Source: Bog-756 sp963704615 (lineage in GTDB: Bacteria > Actinomycetota > Acidimicrobiia > Acidimicrobiales > RAAP-2). Taken from it: DNA of 64,000 nucleotides. The notes below the pieces were generated by a model. The model had not been told where the DNA came from, ran no database searches, and saw only the letters and a list, made by a program, of their open reading frames with translations. The translations under genes and the position numbers were made by a program. The DNA is taken from contig OY969923.1 of assembly GCA_963704615.1 (NCBI GenBank), positions 3,348,001 to 3,412,000 on the forward strand. The letters run 5' to 3'. Of this stretch, positions 8,562 through 15,956 are shown piece after piece (within the stretch, counting starts at the first letter, position 1; every line of letters begins with the position of its first letter).

Positions 8562-9002
8562 TCACGAGTCGATGGCGGAGGGAAGGCGACGGACGATCCT
8601 CCCGACCAGGCTGCTGACGAACTGGAGCCACTGGCGATCACCGACCAGCCACAGCCACAGCTCGCGCCGGTTGGCGATCACCACGTCGACGAAATCCTCG
8701 CGGCTCATGCCTTCGGGTTCGAGGGCCGGACGCCACCGCCCCCACAGCCACAGCCCGATGCAGATGTCGTCGCTGAACCCGTCCCGCCAGTCCTGGCCGT
8801 TGAGCAACGCGTCGCGCAAGGCGTTCTTGATGTCCACCGGTTCGTCGGGCAACTCGAGCCGGGGGCCACCCTCCATCTCGAAGAGGGTCATGGAGTCCAC
8901 GTTACCCATACCGGGTGCCCATTCGCCTGGGACGCCGTCCGCTAAGCAAAGCACCAGGTCAACGGGATTGGGCTCCTTGAGCGCGCGCTGCTTGTGATCC
9001 AT
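8562..9002 (-). CDS. Hypothetical protein, tryptophan-rich C-terminus
   Basis: I do not recognise this 146-residue family. The N-terminal half is acidic, with a turn containing GEWAPGMGNVDS. The middle holds an amphipathic segment DIKNALRDALLNGQDWRDGF. The C-terminal half is rich in tryptophan (LWLWGRW, ELWLWLVGDRQW) and ends in a basic segment. No signal peptide or clear transmembrane helix is present. It begins nine bases after the FrhB-like gene stops, so it is likely in the same operon. The W-rich helices could bind a lipid, flavin or protein partner. Confidence 0.6.
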   Translation of the reverse strand: MDHKQRALKEPNPVDLVLCLADGVPGEWAPGMGNVDSMTLFEMEGGPRLELPDEPVDIKNALRDALLNGQDWRDGFSDDICIGLWLWGRWRPALEPEGMSREDFVDVVIANRRELWLWLVGDRQWLQFVSSLVGRIVRRLPSAIDS

Positions 9003-9011
9003 TTCGCGCTC

Positions 9012-10283
9012 TCAGCGGTCGGCCACGACCGGTGCCCGGTCGGTGCCCTGGTAGGTGGCGACGTGCTCGGCGTAGTCGATGAAGAGCGGCGCGTCGGGGT
9101 CGAATTCGCGGCGCAGGCTGTCGAAGGCGACCCGCTTGTCGAACGAGTCCAGCTTGACCAATGCCTCGGGATTGTCCAGCTCCCGAAAATCGAGACGGCC
9201 CCGGGCATTGTCCAGGGCCCGTCGTCCCCGCTCCGAGCGCACCAGCACGCTGCTCCATCCGTCCATGGCGCCCACGCTCCCGACCGACAGGTCGGCGCTC
9301 CGGCCCAAAAAGTCCGCGCATTCGTCACAGCCCTTGAGGGCGGCGCCGTGGAAGTTCTTGATGGGCTCGTCGACGGCCACCTCGCCGTCGCGGTACTCCA
9401 CGATCATCCGCCCCCTGATCACGTCGACCTTGCTCACCCGCTCGATGTCGATGCCCCGATCGTCCCGGAGCAACTGCAGCATCAGCCCCTGGTAGTCGAA
9501 GCTCTTCGTGCACAGGAGGGCGATGGTCAGGACGACCGAGTCGATCCGGTGAGCGCCGGTCGGCCAGCGCCTCGATTGCATGGCCCGGATCCCCTGGATT
9601 TCACAGGGCGTCCCCACCACGGCGATCCGTGGTTTGGCCGGCAGGTCGTACCGGGACAGATCCAGCTCGGCCAGGGCCATGGTCTGGTTGTAGTAGCTGC
9701 CGGCCGAGGCGATGATCTCCTTGGCCGTGGTGGCCAGGTGGGCCACACCCTTCCACGGCTCGTCCGGGTCGTCGCTGGGTCGGGTGACCAGAGCGCCGTC
9801 GATCTCCCCGCCGGCCAACGCCGCGACGAGCAGGGCGGTGACCACTCCACCGTCCTGGGCCTCGTCGGGACGGCCACCGGCCCGCACCGAGTAGGACTCG
9901 AGGACCGCACCCAGTCCGTCGCCCGGGGGGCCTCCGGTGATCTTCCAGTAGTTGTCGGAGGCGTCGGCCCTCACCACCGCTCCGGCGGCCTCGCCCTCGT
10001 GGCCCTCGGGAACCGTGGACGGCGGCCACAGCGCCTCGTAGCGCAGACCACCCCGGGGACAGAAGTCCCAGCACAACGAGCATCCGGTGCACATCTTGAC
10101 CAGCTCGGGGAGATCGGTGTCCTCGTCGATGCCGATGGAGTTGGAGGGGCAGGCGGCGATGCAGGTCCCGCACTGGATGCACCGGCCGGCATCGATCACG
10201 CCGGCCTGCAGCTCCCAGAACCAGGTCTTCCCCGGAGGCTCGGCGACCCCGTTCATCTCCTCGCGGATGCGATAGGACTTCAT
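9012..10283 (-). CDS. FrhB/FpoF-like F420-type dehydrogenase subunit with two [4Fe-4S] motifs
   Basis: The 423-residue protein starts with a bacterial ferredoxin domain: Cys35-Cys38-Cys41-Cys45P and Cys65-Cys68-Cys71-Cys75P bind two [4Fe-4S] clusters. The FrhB N- and C-terminal domains follow, recognised by QDGGVVTALL, VVGTPCEIQ and CDECADFLGRSADLSVGSVG. This is the layout of the F420H2-oxidising part of methanogen Fsr and of FpoF/FqoF, which bind FAD and pass electrons from F420H2 to iron-sulfur clusters. ATG 10283 overlaps the stop of the sulfite reductase gene by 4 bp. The likely role is electron donor to that reductase, with F420H2 as the inferred reductant. An upstream in-frame extension is excluded because it runs through the sulfite reductase gene. 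Confidence 0.82.
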   Translation of the reverse strand: MKSYRIREEMNGVAEPPGKTWFWELQAGVIDAGRCIQCGTCIAACPSNSIGIDEDTDLPELVKMCTGCSLCWDFCPRGGLRYEALWPPSTVPEGHEGEAAGAVVRADASDNYWKITGGPPGDGLGAVLESYSVRAGGRPDEAQDGGVVTALLVAALAGGEIDGALVTRPSDDPDEPWKGVAHLATTAKEIIASAGSYYNQTMALAELDLSRYDLPAKPRIAVVGTPCEIQGIRAMQSRRWPTGAHRIDSVVLTIALLCTKSFDYQGLMLQLLRDDRGIDIERVSKVDVIRGRMIVEYRDGEVAVDEPIKNFHGAALKGCDECADFLGRSADLSVGSVGAMDGWSSVLVRSERGRRALDNARGRLDFRELDNPEALVKLDSFDKRVAFDSLRREFDPDAPLFIDYAEHVATYQGTDRAPVVADR

Positions 10284-12073
10284 CGGGGCGTTGCCTTCCG
10301 TTTCGAGGTCAGCGCCACCGGGGTGCCGGTGCCCTCCTCGGCCAGGGTCAGGCGCAGGTCGTCGTTGGAGGTGCGCCGGGCCCAGTTGTAGAACGGTTCG
10401 TTGTCGCGGCGCTCCGACTGGTAACGGCGGACCACCCGCAGCAGGGCGTCGGGGACGTCGTTGACCGGTCGGGCGTGCTCGATCCAATCGATGAAGCCGG
10501 AATCGGCCCCCAGCGATCCGCCCATGCCGATGTCGACCGCCTCCGACAGGTGGTTGCCCACGTGGGCGACTTCGCCCCGGAACCCGATGTCGGCGATCTG
10601 GGGTTGCGCGCAGCTGGCCGAACATCCCGAGAAGTGCATGCGGATGATGCCCACATCCTCCCGGGGCGCTGAGTGCCCTCCGGGGAGGGGCGGGCTTCCG
10701 ACCGGCTCGCCGGCCAACTGCTCGTCGAGGAAACGGGCCCACTTGACGGCTCGCTCCTTGGTCTCGACGATGGCGTAGCGGCAGAACTCCGCCCCCGTGC
10801 AGGCCACCACCCCTCGGGTAAAGGGGCCCGGATACGGAGAATATTTCTGCATCAGGTCCTCGGCCAGGAGGGCGTCGATCCGGTCCTCGGGCACGCCGGT
10901 CATGGTGATGTTCTGGTCGGTACCGATACGCACGGTGCCATCGCCGTAGGTTTCGGCGAGACGGGCCGCCTCGACAAGCTCGAGACCGTTCATCCGACCC
11001 ACCGGGACCGAGCAACCCACATAGAAGAGCCCGGCCTCCTTCTGGGGGTGGACCCCCACATGGTCCCCCCGATACCGGCGAGTCAGGTCCTCAGCGGCCG
11101 GAGGTAGGTCGAAACGGGCACGCTTGGCCAACTCGGCGCGGAATCCCTCGGGCCCGAGCTCCTGGACGAGGTAGCGCATCCGGGCCAGGCCGCGGTTCTC
11201 CCGATTGCCCAGCTCGCCGAACAGCTGAGCGATGGCCCGGGTGATCTCCGTCGCCTGGTCGATACGCACGAAGACGTCGATGTCCGACGCCATGCGCTCA
11301 CCGTCGGACAGGCCCCCGCCCACCAGCAGATTGAAACCCAAGGTGTCGTCCTCGGTGCGGGCCGGCCATAGGCCGATGTCGTTGATCTCGGCCTGGGCAC
11401 AGTCCTCGACGCAACCGGTGATCGAGATCTTGAACTTGCGCGGCAGGTTGGCGTACTCGCGGTTCCCGGTGAAGAAGTCGGAAACGGCTCGAACCACGGG
11501 CCGGGCGTCGAAGGCCTCGTTGGCATCGACACCGGCGACCGGGCAGCACAGCACGTTGCGGGCCGAATCCCCACAGGCCTGGACGGTGGTCAGGCCGACG
11601 GCGGCCAGCCTCCGCCAGACGCGGGGGATGTCTTCGATGCGCAGCCAGTGGATCTGCACCGTCTGCCGGGTGGTCAGGTCGGCAAACCGCGCTCCGAAGA
11701 CCCGGCTTTCGGTGCCGTCGGGACCTTCACCGAAGGCATCGGCCACCACCCCGATCTCCCGCATCTGGGGTGCGGTGAGGAATCCTCCCGGGATCTTGAT
11801 CCGCATCATGAAGGCGTCGCCACCTTGCTTCTGCGGATAGATGCCGGCCCATTTGAGCCGCTCGGTCTCGCCCGGAATCTTGCCGATGGCCGCCGGCCCT
11901 TCCTTGGCGTAGGTGTCGATGATGGCGTCGGCGATCTCCAGAGGATGCCGTTCGAGCTTCCACTGCTCGATCTCGTTGAGCTCGCCTTTGGTGCGGTAGG
12001 GATGGACGAAGGGCATGGGACGGTCGGTGCCACGGATGTGGAGCCCGTAGAGCTCGTCCCGATCCTTGGTCAT
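10280..12073 (-). CDS. Siroheme / [4Fe-4S] nitrite-sulfite reductase
   Basis: The 597-residue protein has the duplicated ferrite-reductase architecture. The C-terminal half carries the siroheme/iron-sulfur signature CTGAEFC (Cys425, Cys431) and SGCSASC (Cys484, Cys488), followed by ADIGF. The N-terminal half also contains cysteines, including CCP at 176-177 and ITGCVEDC (221, 225), in a pseudo-symmetric position. Start ATG 12073 is chosen because the cysH stop lies one base upstream (TGA-C-ATG); an in-frame extension upstream would lie inside cysH. Its neighbours, cysH and a siroheme-synthesis dehydrogenase, indicate sulfite rather than nitrite as the substrate. The gene overlaps the FrhB-like gene by 4 bp. 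Confidence 0.88.
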   Translation of the reverse strand: MTKDRDELYGLHIRGTDRPMPFVHPYRTKGELNEIEQWKLERHPLEIADAIIDTYAKEGPAAIGKIPGETERLKWAGIYPQKQGGDAFMMRIKIPGGFLTAPQMREIGVVADAFGEGPDGTESRVFGARFADLTTRQTVQIHWLRIEDIPRVWRRLAAVGLTTVQACGDSARNVLCCPVAGVDANEAFDARPVVRAVSDFFTGNREYANLPRKFKISITGCVEDCAQAEINDIGLWPARTEDDTLGFNLLVGGGLSDGERMASDIDVFVRIDQATEITRAIAQLFGELGNRENRGLARMRYLVQELGPEGFRAELAKRARFDLPPAAEDLTRRYRGDHVGVHPQKEAGLFYVGCSVPVGRMNGLELVEAARLAETYGDGTVRIGTDQNITMTGVPEDRIDALLAEDLMQKYSPYPGPFTRGVVACTGAEFCRYAIVETKERAVKWARFLDEQLAGEPVGSPPLPGGHSAPREDVGIIRMHFSGCSASCAQPQIADIGFRGEVAHVGNHLSEAVDIGMGGSLGADSGFIDWIEHARPVNDVPDALLRVVRRYQSERRDNEPFYNWARRTSNDDLRLTLAEEGTGTPVALTSKRKATPR

Positions 12074-12074
12074 G

Positions 12075-12776
12075 TCAGACGTGCAATCCGCATTCGACCT
12101 TGTCCGAGTTGGCCCAACGTCCGGCGCGGGGATCCTCACCATCGTCCACCGGACGGGTGGTCGGGGCGCAACCGATCGAGAGATAGCCGCGAGACAGCAA
12201 TGGATGATCGGGAATCCCGTGGTCGGCGGCATAGCCGGCCACGTCCTGATCGGTCCAGGTGGCCAGAGGATTGATCTTGACCAGGCCCCAGTTCTCGTCG
12301 AAGGCCACGATGGGAGCGGAGCGGCGGGTCCAGGCGTCGACTCGCTTCAGTCCGGTCATCCACGCATCCTTACCCACCAGGGCCTGCTTGAGGGGACGCA
12401 CCTTGCGGAACTCACAGCACTGGGCGGTCCCACAGGGCCACTGCTCGGCCCCGGCCGCCGGCGTGGTCACGGTGAGGTTGAGGTCATAGCGGGCCCGGAC
12501 GGCCTCGACGTAGTCGAGAGTCTCGGGGAAGTGGGACCCGGTATCGAGGAACACCACCTCGATATCGGGATTGACCTTGACCGCGATGTCGATGAGAACC
12601 GCCTCTTGGAAGGAGCAGGCCATAGCCAGCTTGGTGCCGAACCGCTCGACCGCCCAGGCGACGATGAGGCCGGCCGGCGCCGACTCGAAGGCGGCGGATC
12701 GTTCCTCCAACTCCTGCCGGAACTGTGCCGACTCAGGCCCGCTGTCCACGATGCTCACAGTCACGATCCTTTCCAT
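12075..12776 (-). CDS. cysH: Phosphoadenylyl/adenylyl-sulfate reductase (CysH)
   Basis: The product (about 233 residues) reduces activated sulfate to sulfite in assimilatory sulfur metabolism. FSFQEAVLIDI-type sequence, FLDTGSHFPET and the catalytic C-terminal ECGLH (Cys229) identify the family. Cys120-Cys121 (QCCEFRKVRPL) and Cys203 are ligands of the [4Fe-4S] cluster of the APS-reducing branch. The fourth ligand is absent: the usual CxxC reads CAPT, with Thr206. ATG 12776 is the first Met with family-like context, but a GGGGAG touches it directly, so GTG 12764 or 12758 or ATG 12797 remain possible. It leads the sir-frhB operon and is divergent from the siroheme gene. Confidence 0.9.
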   Translation of the reverse strand: MERIVTVSIVDSGPESAQFRQELEERSAAFESAPAGLIVAWAVERFGTKLAMACSFQEAVLIDIAVKVNPDIEVVFLDTGSHFPETLDYVEAVRARYDLNLTVTTPAAGAEQWPCGTAQCCEFRKVRPLKQALVGKDAWMTGLKRVDAWTRRSAPIVAFDENWGLVKINPLATWTDQDVAGYAADHGIPDHPLLSRGYLSIGCAPTTRPVDDGEDPRAGRWANSDKVECGLHV

Positions 12777-13099
12777 CTCCCCTCGAGAAGCTGGCACGCA
12801 GGCCCGGCCTCACTCGACCCGGCTCAATTCCTTACCAATCCGGTCCACAATCACCTTGTTCGAACCCACACCTGCTCGGTTCCATTCCCCTGCCGGTCCC
12901 CATGTCCGTCCCACGAAGGCGCTCGTGTCAGGCGTTCGGGGGCCCAAAACACGACCGGATCCCACTCCTGAGACTATACATGACTAAGTAGATCAAGTTT
13001 TACAACAATCTTGGTCGATCTGGTAGGCATTCCCGGTCGATCTGGTAGGTCGAGGGCCAGGCATGGGCCGGGTCGACCGGTCGACCGGGGCCGAGCACA
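12777..13099. promoter_or_regulatory. Divergent cysH / siroheme-gene control region
   Basis: This 320-bp gap has no convincing gene. It contains an AT-rich island (12970-13012) in an otherwise GC-rich region. TATAGT on the minus strand (12973-12978) is a good -10 candidate for cysH. GATCAAG (12991-12997) and CTTGGTC (13010-13016) form an imperfect inverted repeat, and the 15-mer GGTCGATCTGGTAGG occurs exactly twice (13013-13027 and 13035-13049), 22 bp apart. The position suggests an operator shared by the sulfur genes on both sides; the regulator is unknown. Confidence 0.5.
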
Positions 13100-13873
13100 A
13101 TGGCTCTGCCCATGGAGACTCCACCCGTTCCGGCCACCGAGGATCACCGAGTCGATTATCCGGTGATCCTGAACGTGGCCGGACGCCGGTGCCTGGTGGT
13201 GGGAGGGGGTCCGGTGGCAGCCCGCAAGGTGAGGGGCCTTCTCGACGCCGGGGCAGAGGTGACCGTGATCGCCCCTCGGATCTCCGAGGCCCTGCGGACC
13301 GTCGAGGACGAGGCGACCGGTGGCCGGCCGGTGCCTTCCGGGTCACCCGGCCCGGCCGGCGACGGCGCCGGCTCCCCGGTGGCGAGAGGAAGCCTCGACA
13401 TTCGAAAGAGGCAGTACCGCCGGGGTGAGGCCGCCGACTACCACCTCGTGGCCACGGCCACCGGGGTGCCGACGGTAGACGCCGCGGTGGTGTCCGACGC
13501 CGAGTCGGCCGGCGTGCTGGTCAACAGCGCCGATCCTGGGACACCGGGCACCATCTCGCTTCCGGCCGTCCACCGACAGGGAGGTGTGACCGTGGCCGTC
13601 TCCACCCGAGGTGCGAGCCCGGCCTTGGCTCGCTGGCTCCGCGACCGGATCGCTGCCTCCCTTCCGCCCGGGACGGCCACACTGGTCGTCCTGGCCGACG
13701 AGGCCCGCACCGCGGTCCGAGACGCGGGCCGGCCCACCGGGACCGTCGCATGGGCGGTCCTGCTGGACAGGGCCGCCCTTCTGGTGGAGGCAGGGCGGAT
13801 CGATGAGGCGCGCGCCCTCCTGTCCGGGCTCGGCGACGACGCTGGTCCATCGGAAGCCCCGTCGATAGGGTGA
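13100..13873 (+). CDS. Precorrin-2 dehydrogenase / sirohydrochlorin ferrochelatase-like protein
   Basis: The 257-residue product matches the N-terminal half of CysG (Met8/SirC family). YPVILNVAGRRCLVVGGGPV contains the Rossmann loop GGGPVAARK (35-43). VTVIAPRISEAL, ADYHLVATATG and LVNSADPGTPGTISLPAV follow the family order. The protein oxidises precorrin-2 to sirohydrochlorin, and some members also insert iron to give siroheme. Divergent placement next to the siroheme-dependent sulfite reductase fits cofactor supply. An acidic/Gly-Pro insertion (about 72-105) interrupts the Rossmann domain. A fused uroporphyrinogen methyltransferase domain is absent. METPPVPAT at 13112 is an alternative start. 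Confidence 0.85.
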   Translation: MALPMETPPVPATEDHRVDYPVILNVAGRRCLVVGGGPVAARKVRGLLDAGAEVTVIAPRISEALRTVEDEATGGRPVPSGSPGPAGDGAGSPVARGSLDIRKRQYRRGEAADYHLVATATGVPTVDAAVVSDAESAGVLVNSADPGTPGTISLPAVHRQGGVTVAVSTRGASPALARWLRDRIAASLPPGTATLVVLADEARTAVRDAGRPTGTVAWAVLLDRAALLVEAGRIDEARALLSGLGDDAGPSEAPSIG

Positions 13874-13877
13874 CGGG

Positions 13878-15155
13878 GTGATCCCCGACAGCGTGCTCAC
13901 GGTCGATGAGATCAACCTCTCCGACCTCGCCTTCTGGGAGCGCCCGTGGACGGAGCGGGAGGGTGCCTTCCAGGTGCTGCGGCGCGAGCGGCCCTTGGCC
14001 TTCTTCGCCGAGCCCGACGTCACCGCTCAATCACCTCTGGCCCCACCCCCGGGCCCGGGGTACCGGGCGGTGACACGCTATGCCGACGTGGTGGAGATCA
14101 GTCGGCACCCCGAGATCTACTGCTCGGGCCAGGGGGCGGTGAGCGTCCTCGACCTGCCGCCGGAGATGATCGAGTACTTCGCCGGCATGATCTCCACCGA
14201 CAACCCTCGCCATGCCCGCCTCCGGCGCATCGTGTCGGCGGCCTTCAACCCCCGCCGGATCGTGGCCATCGGGGACACCATCGAGGAGGTGGCCGCCCGG
14301 GTTCTCCAACGGGTGGCAGATCTGGGCGAGTGTGACTTCGTCACCGAGATCGCCGCCCCCCTCCCCCTCGAGATCATCTGCGACCTGATGGGCGTGCCCA
14401 CCTCCGCCTATGCCACCGTGTTCCGTTGCTCCAACATCATTCTCAGCAGCGGTGACCCCGAGTACATCCCAGAGGGCACCGATCCCGTCCTCGCCTTCCT
14501 CAACGCGGGCCAGGAGCTCACCGAGCTGATGAACGAGCTCAGCGCCTGGCGGATCGACCACCCGACCGACGACCTGACCACCGCCCTGATCACCACCAAC
14601 ATCGATGGCGAGGCCCTGACCTCGGGCGAGCTGGCATCCTTCTTCATCCTTCTGCTGACCGCTGGCAACGAGACCACCCGCACGGCCATCGCCCACGGGC
14701 TCCTGGCCCTGACCGAGCACCCCGATCAACGTCAGCTGTGGCAGTCCGATCCGTCGGCCATCGGCGCGACCGGGGTCGACGAGATCGTCCGCTGGGCCTC
14801 ACCGGTCATCTGGATGCGGCGCACGGTCACCGAGGACACTGTCCTCGCCGGTGAGGAGCTCCACCCCGGGGACAAAGTGCTCCTCTTCTACAACTCGGCC
14901 AACCGCGACGAGTCGGTCTTCGACGACCCCTACCGCTTCGACGTGCGCCGCGACCCCAACCCCCACCTCGGCTTCGGGGCGGCCGGGCCCCACTTCTGCC
15001 TCGGGGCCCACCTGGCCCGGCAGGAGATCGCGGTGATGATGCACGGGTTGCTGGACCGCTTCCCCGACATCGAGGCCACCGGCGAGCCCGACCGGCTGCG
15101 CTCGGACTTCATCAACGGGATCAAGCACCTCCCCTGCCGCTTCACCCCCGCCTGA
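13878..15155 (+). CDS. Cytochrome P450 (CYP125/CYP142-like)
   Basis: The 425-residue soluble P450 has all signature elements: the oxygen-binding I helix AGNETTR (262-268), the K-helix ExxR as EIVR (302-305), and the heme loop FGAAGPHFCLG with thiolate Cys374. The sequence DNPRHARLRRIVSAAFNPR and the general spacing resemble actinobacterial CYP125/CYP142/CYP124 enzymes that oxidise steroid side chains or branched lipids; the substrate class is inferred. The GTG start lies four bases after the siroheme-gene stop, which suggests co-transcription. No ferredoxin gene is adjacent. Confidence 0.9.
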   Translation: MIPDSVLTVDEINLSDLAFWERPWTEREGAFQVLRRERPLAFFAEPDVTAQSPLAPPPGPGYRAVTRYADVVEISRHPEIYCSGQGAVSVLDLPPEMIEYFAGMISTDNPRHARLRRIVSAAFNPRRIVAIGDTIEEVAARVLQRVADLGECDFVTEIAAPLPLEIICDLMGVPTSAYATVFRCSNIILSSGDPEYIPEGTDPVLAFLNAGQELTELMNELSAWRIDHPTDDLTTALITTNIDGEALTSGELASFFILLLTAGNETTRTAIAHGLLALTEHPDQRQLWQSDPSAIGATGVDEIVRWASPVIWMRRTVTEDTVLAGEELHPGDKVLLFYNSANRDESVFDDPYRFDVRRDPNPHLGFGAAGPHFCLGAHLARQEIAVMMHGLLDRFPDIEATGEPDRLRSDFINGIKHLPCRFTPA

Positions 15156-15246
15156 CTCCGCTGGCTCCTTCTGTCTTCCCGGCTCTTTCCCCTCCCCAGT
15201 CCCCCTGGTTCCGGTGGTGTGGCCCAGTCACGGCGCTGTGTCGAGG

Positions 15247-15741
15247 TCAGGGTTTGGCCACCATGACCACGCAGGCGATCACCAGCACCGCGAACAGGAC
15301 GCCGGCCAGGACCACCACCCGGAGGCACTGGGACCGCACGCCGAGAGCCGACGAGGGATCACCGACCGCCGTCTGAAGCCGTCGCTCGGCCGGCCACAAC
15401 GCCATCTCCGCCACCACGGCGGCAAAGGCCCAGAGGACGAGACCGGCCCCCACCCACCCGTCGGAGTACGACCATTGGCCCTGGCTCAGGGCGATCAGCA
15501 CGGCGCCGAACACCGGCACCAGGAACAGGATGCGGCCGGCCCAGTTGACCCCGGGCCGGTAGTAACGGCGCAAGGCCTCGGTCGGCGGTCCTGACCGCAT
15601 CAGGGCCAGCGCCGAGAAGCCGGCCACGACCACCGCCCCGAAGCCGACCAAGGCGGAGAGCACATGGGCCAGCAGCACCAGGTCGTAGGCGGCGTTGCGG
15701 GAAGGCTGGCTAGCTGCCAACATGGAGCCGACGGTGCTCAT
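15247..15741 (-). CDS. Four-helix integral membrane protein (DUF2269-like)
   Basis: The 164-residue protein has four predicted transmembrane helices, at about 20-45 (YDLVLLAHVLSALVGFGAVV), 68-86 (ILFLVPVFGAVLIAL), 95-115 and 138-160. It carries a conserved His in the first helix and ends at a short VAKP tail. This topology and the LLAHVLSALVGFG pattern resemble DUF2269 and related predicted membrane proteins. The function is unknown. It is transcribed toward the P450 gene (convergent) and diverges from the galT unit. Confidence 0.7.
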   Translation of the reverse strand: MSTVGSMLAASQPSRNAAYDLVLLAHVLSALVGFGAVVVAGFSALALMRSGPPTEALRRYYRPGVNWAGRILFLVPVFGAVLIALSQGQWSYSDGWVGAGLVLWAFAAVVAEMALWPAERRLQTAVGDPSSALGVRSQCLRVVVLAGVLFAVLVIACVVMVAKP

Positions 15742-15824
15742 TTCTGGATTCTTTCACCCGCGGTCAACGCCTCGACCGGCACCGGTGACACCTGCCCCAC
15801 TCCGCTGATTGGTAGGTTATTGTC

Positions 15825-15956
15825 ATGGTTTTCGCCACTTCTCAGGCATCCACACCGGAGGGCAGTGTCGAAGGCTGCATCGAGGATGGAATAGAGGTGG
15901 CAACCACCGTGCGCACAGCAAACGGACCATCACACAGGGGCATTGCGCGCAGCTGA
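15825..15956 (+). CDS. Short upstream ORF coupled to galT
   Basis: ATG 15825 opens a 43-codon frame (MVFATSQASTPEGSVEGC and onward) that ends in TGATG, so its stop overlaps the galT start by one base. A -10-like TAGGTT (15813-15818) lies six bases before the ATG, matching the leaderless pattern seen elsewhere in the window. No RBS is visible before galT itself, so translation of galT may depend on ribosomes finishing this ORF. No family is recognised, and codon usage is less GC-biased than in neighbouring genes. Confidence 0.35.
   Translation: MVFATSQASTPEGSVEGCIEDGIEVATTVRTANGPSHRGIARS

Noticed and set aside
9012..11015. One 667-codon frame joining FrhB-like protein and an upstream extension
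   Set aside because: The upstream 244 codons are the antiframe of the sulfite reductase gene; ATG 10283 with the ATGA overlap is the natural start.
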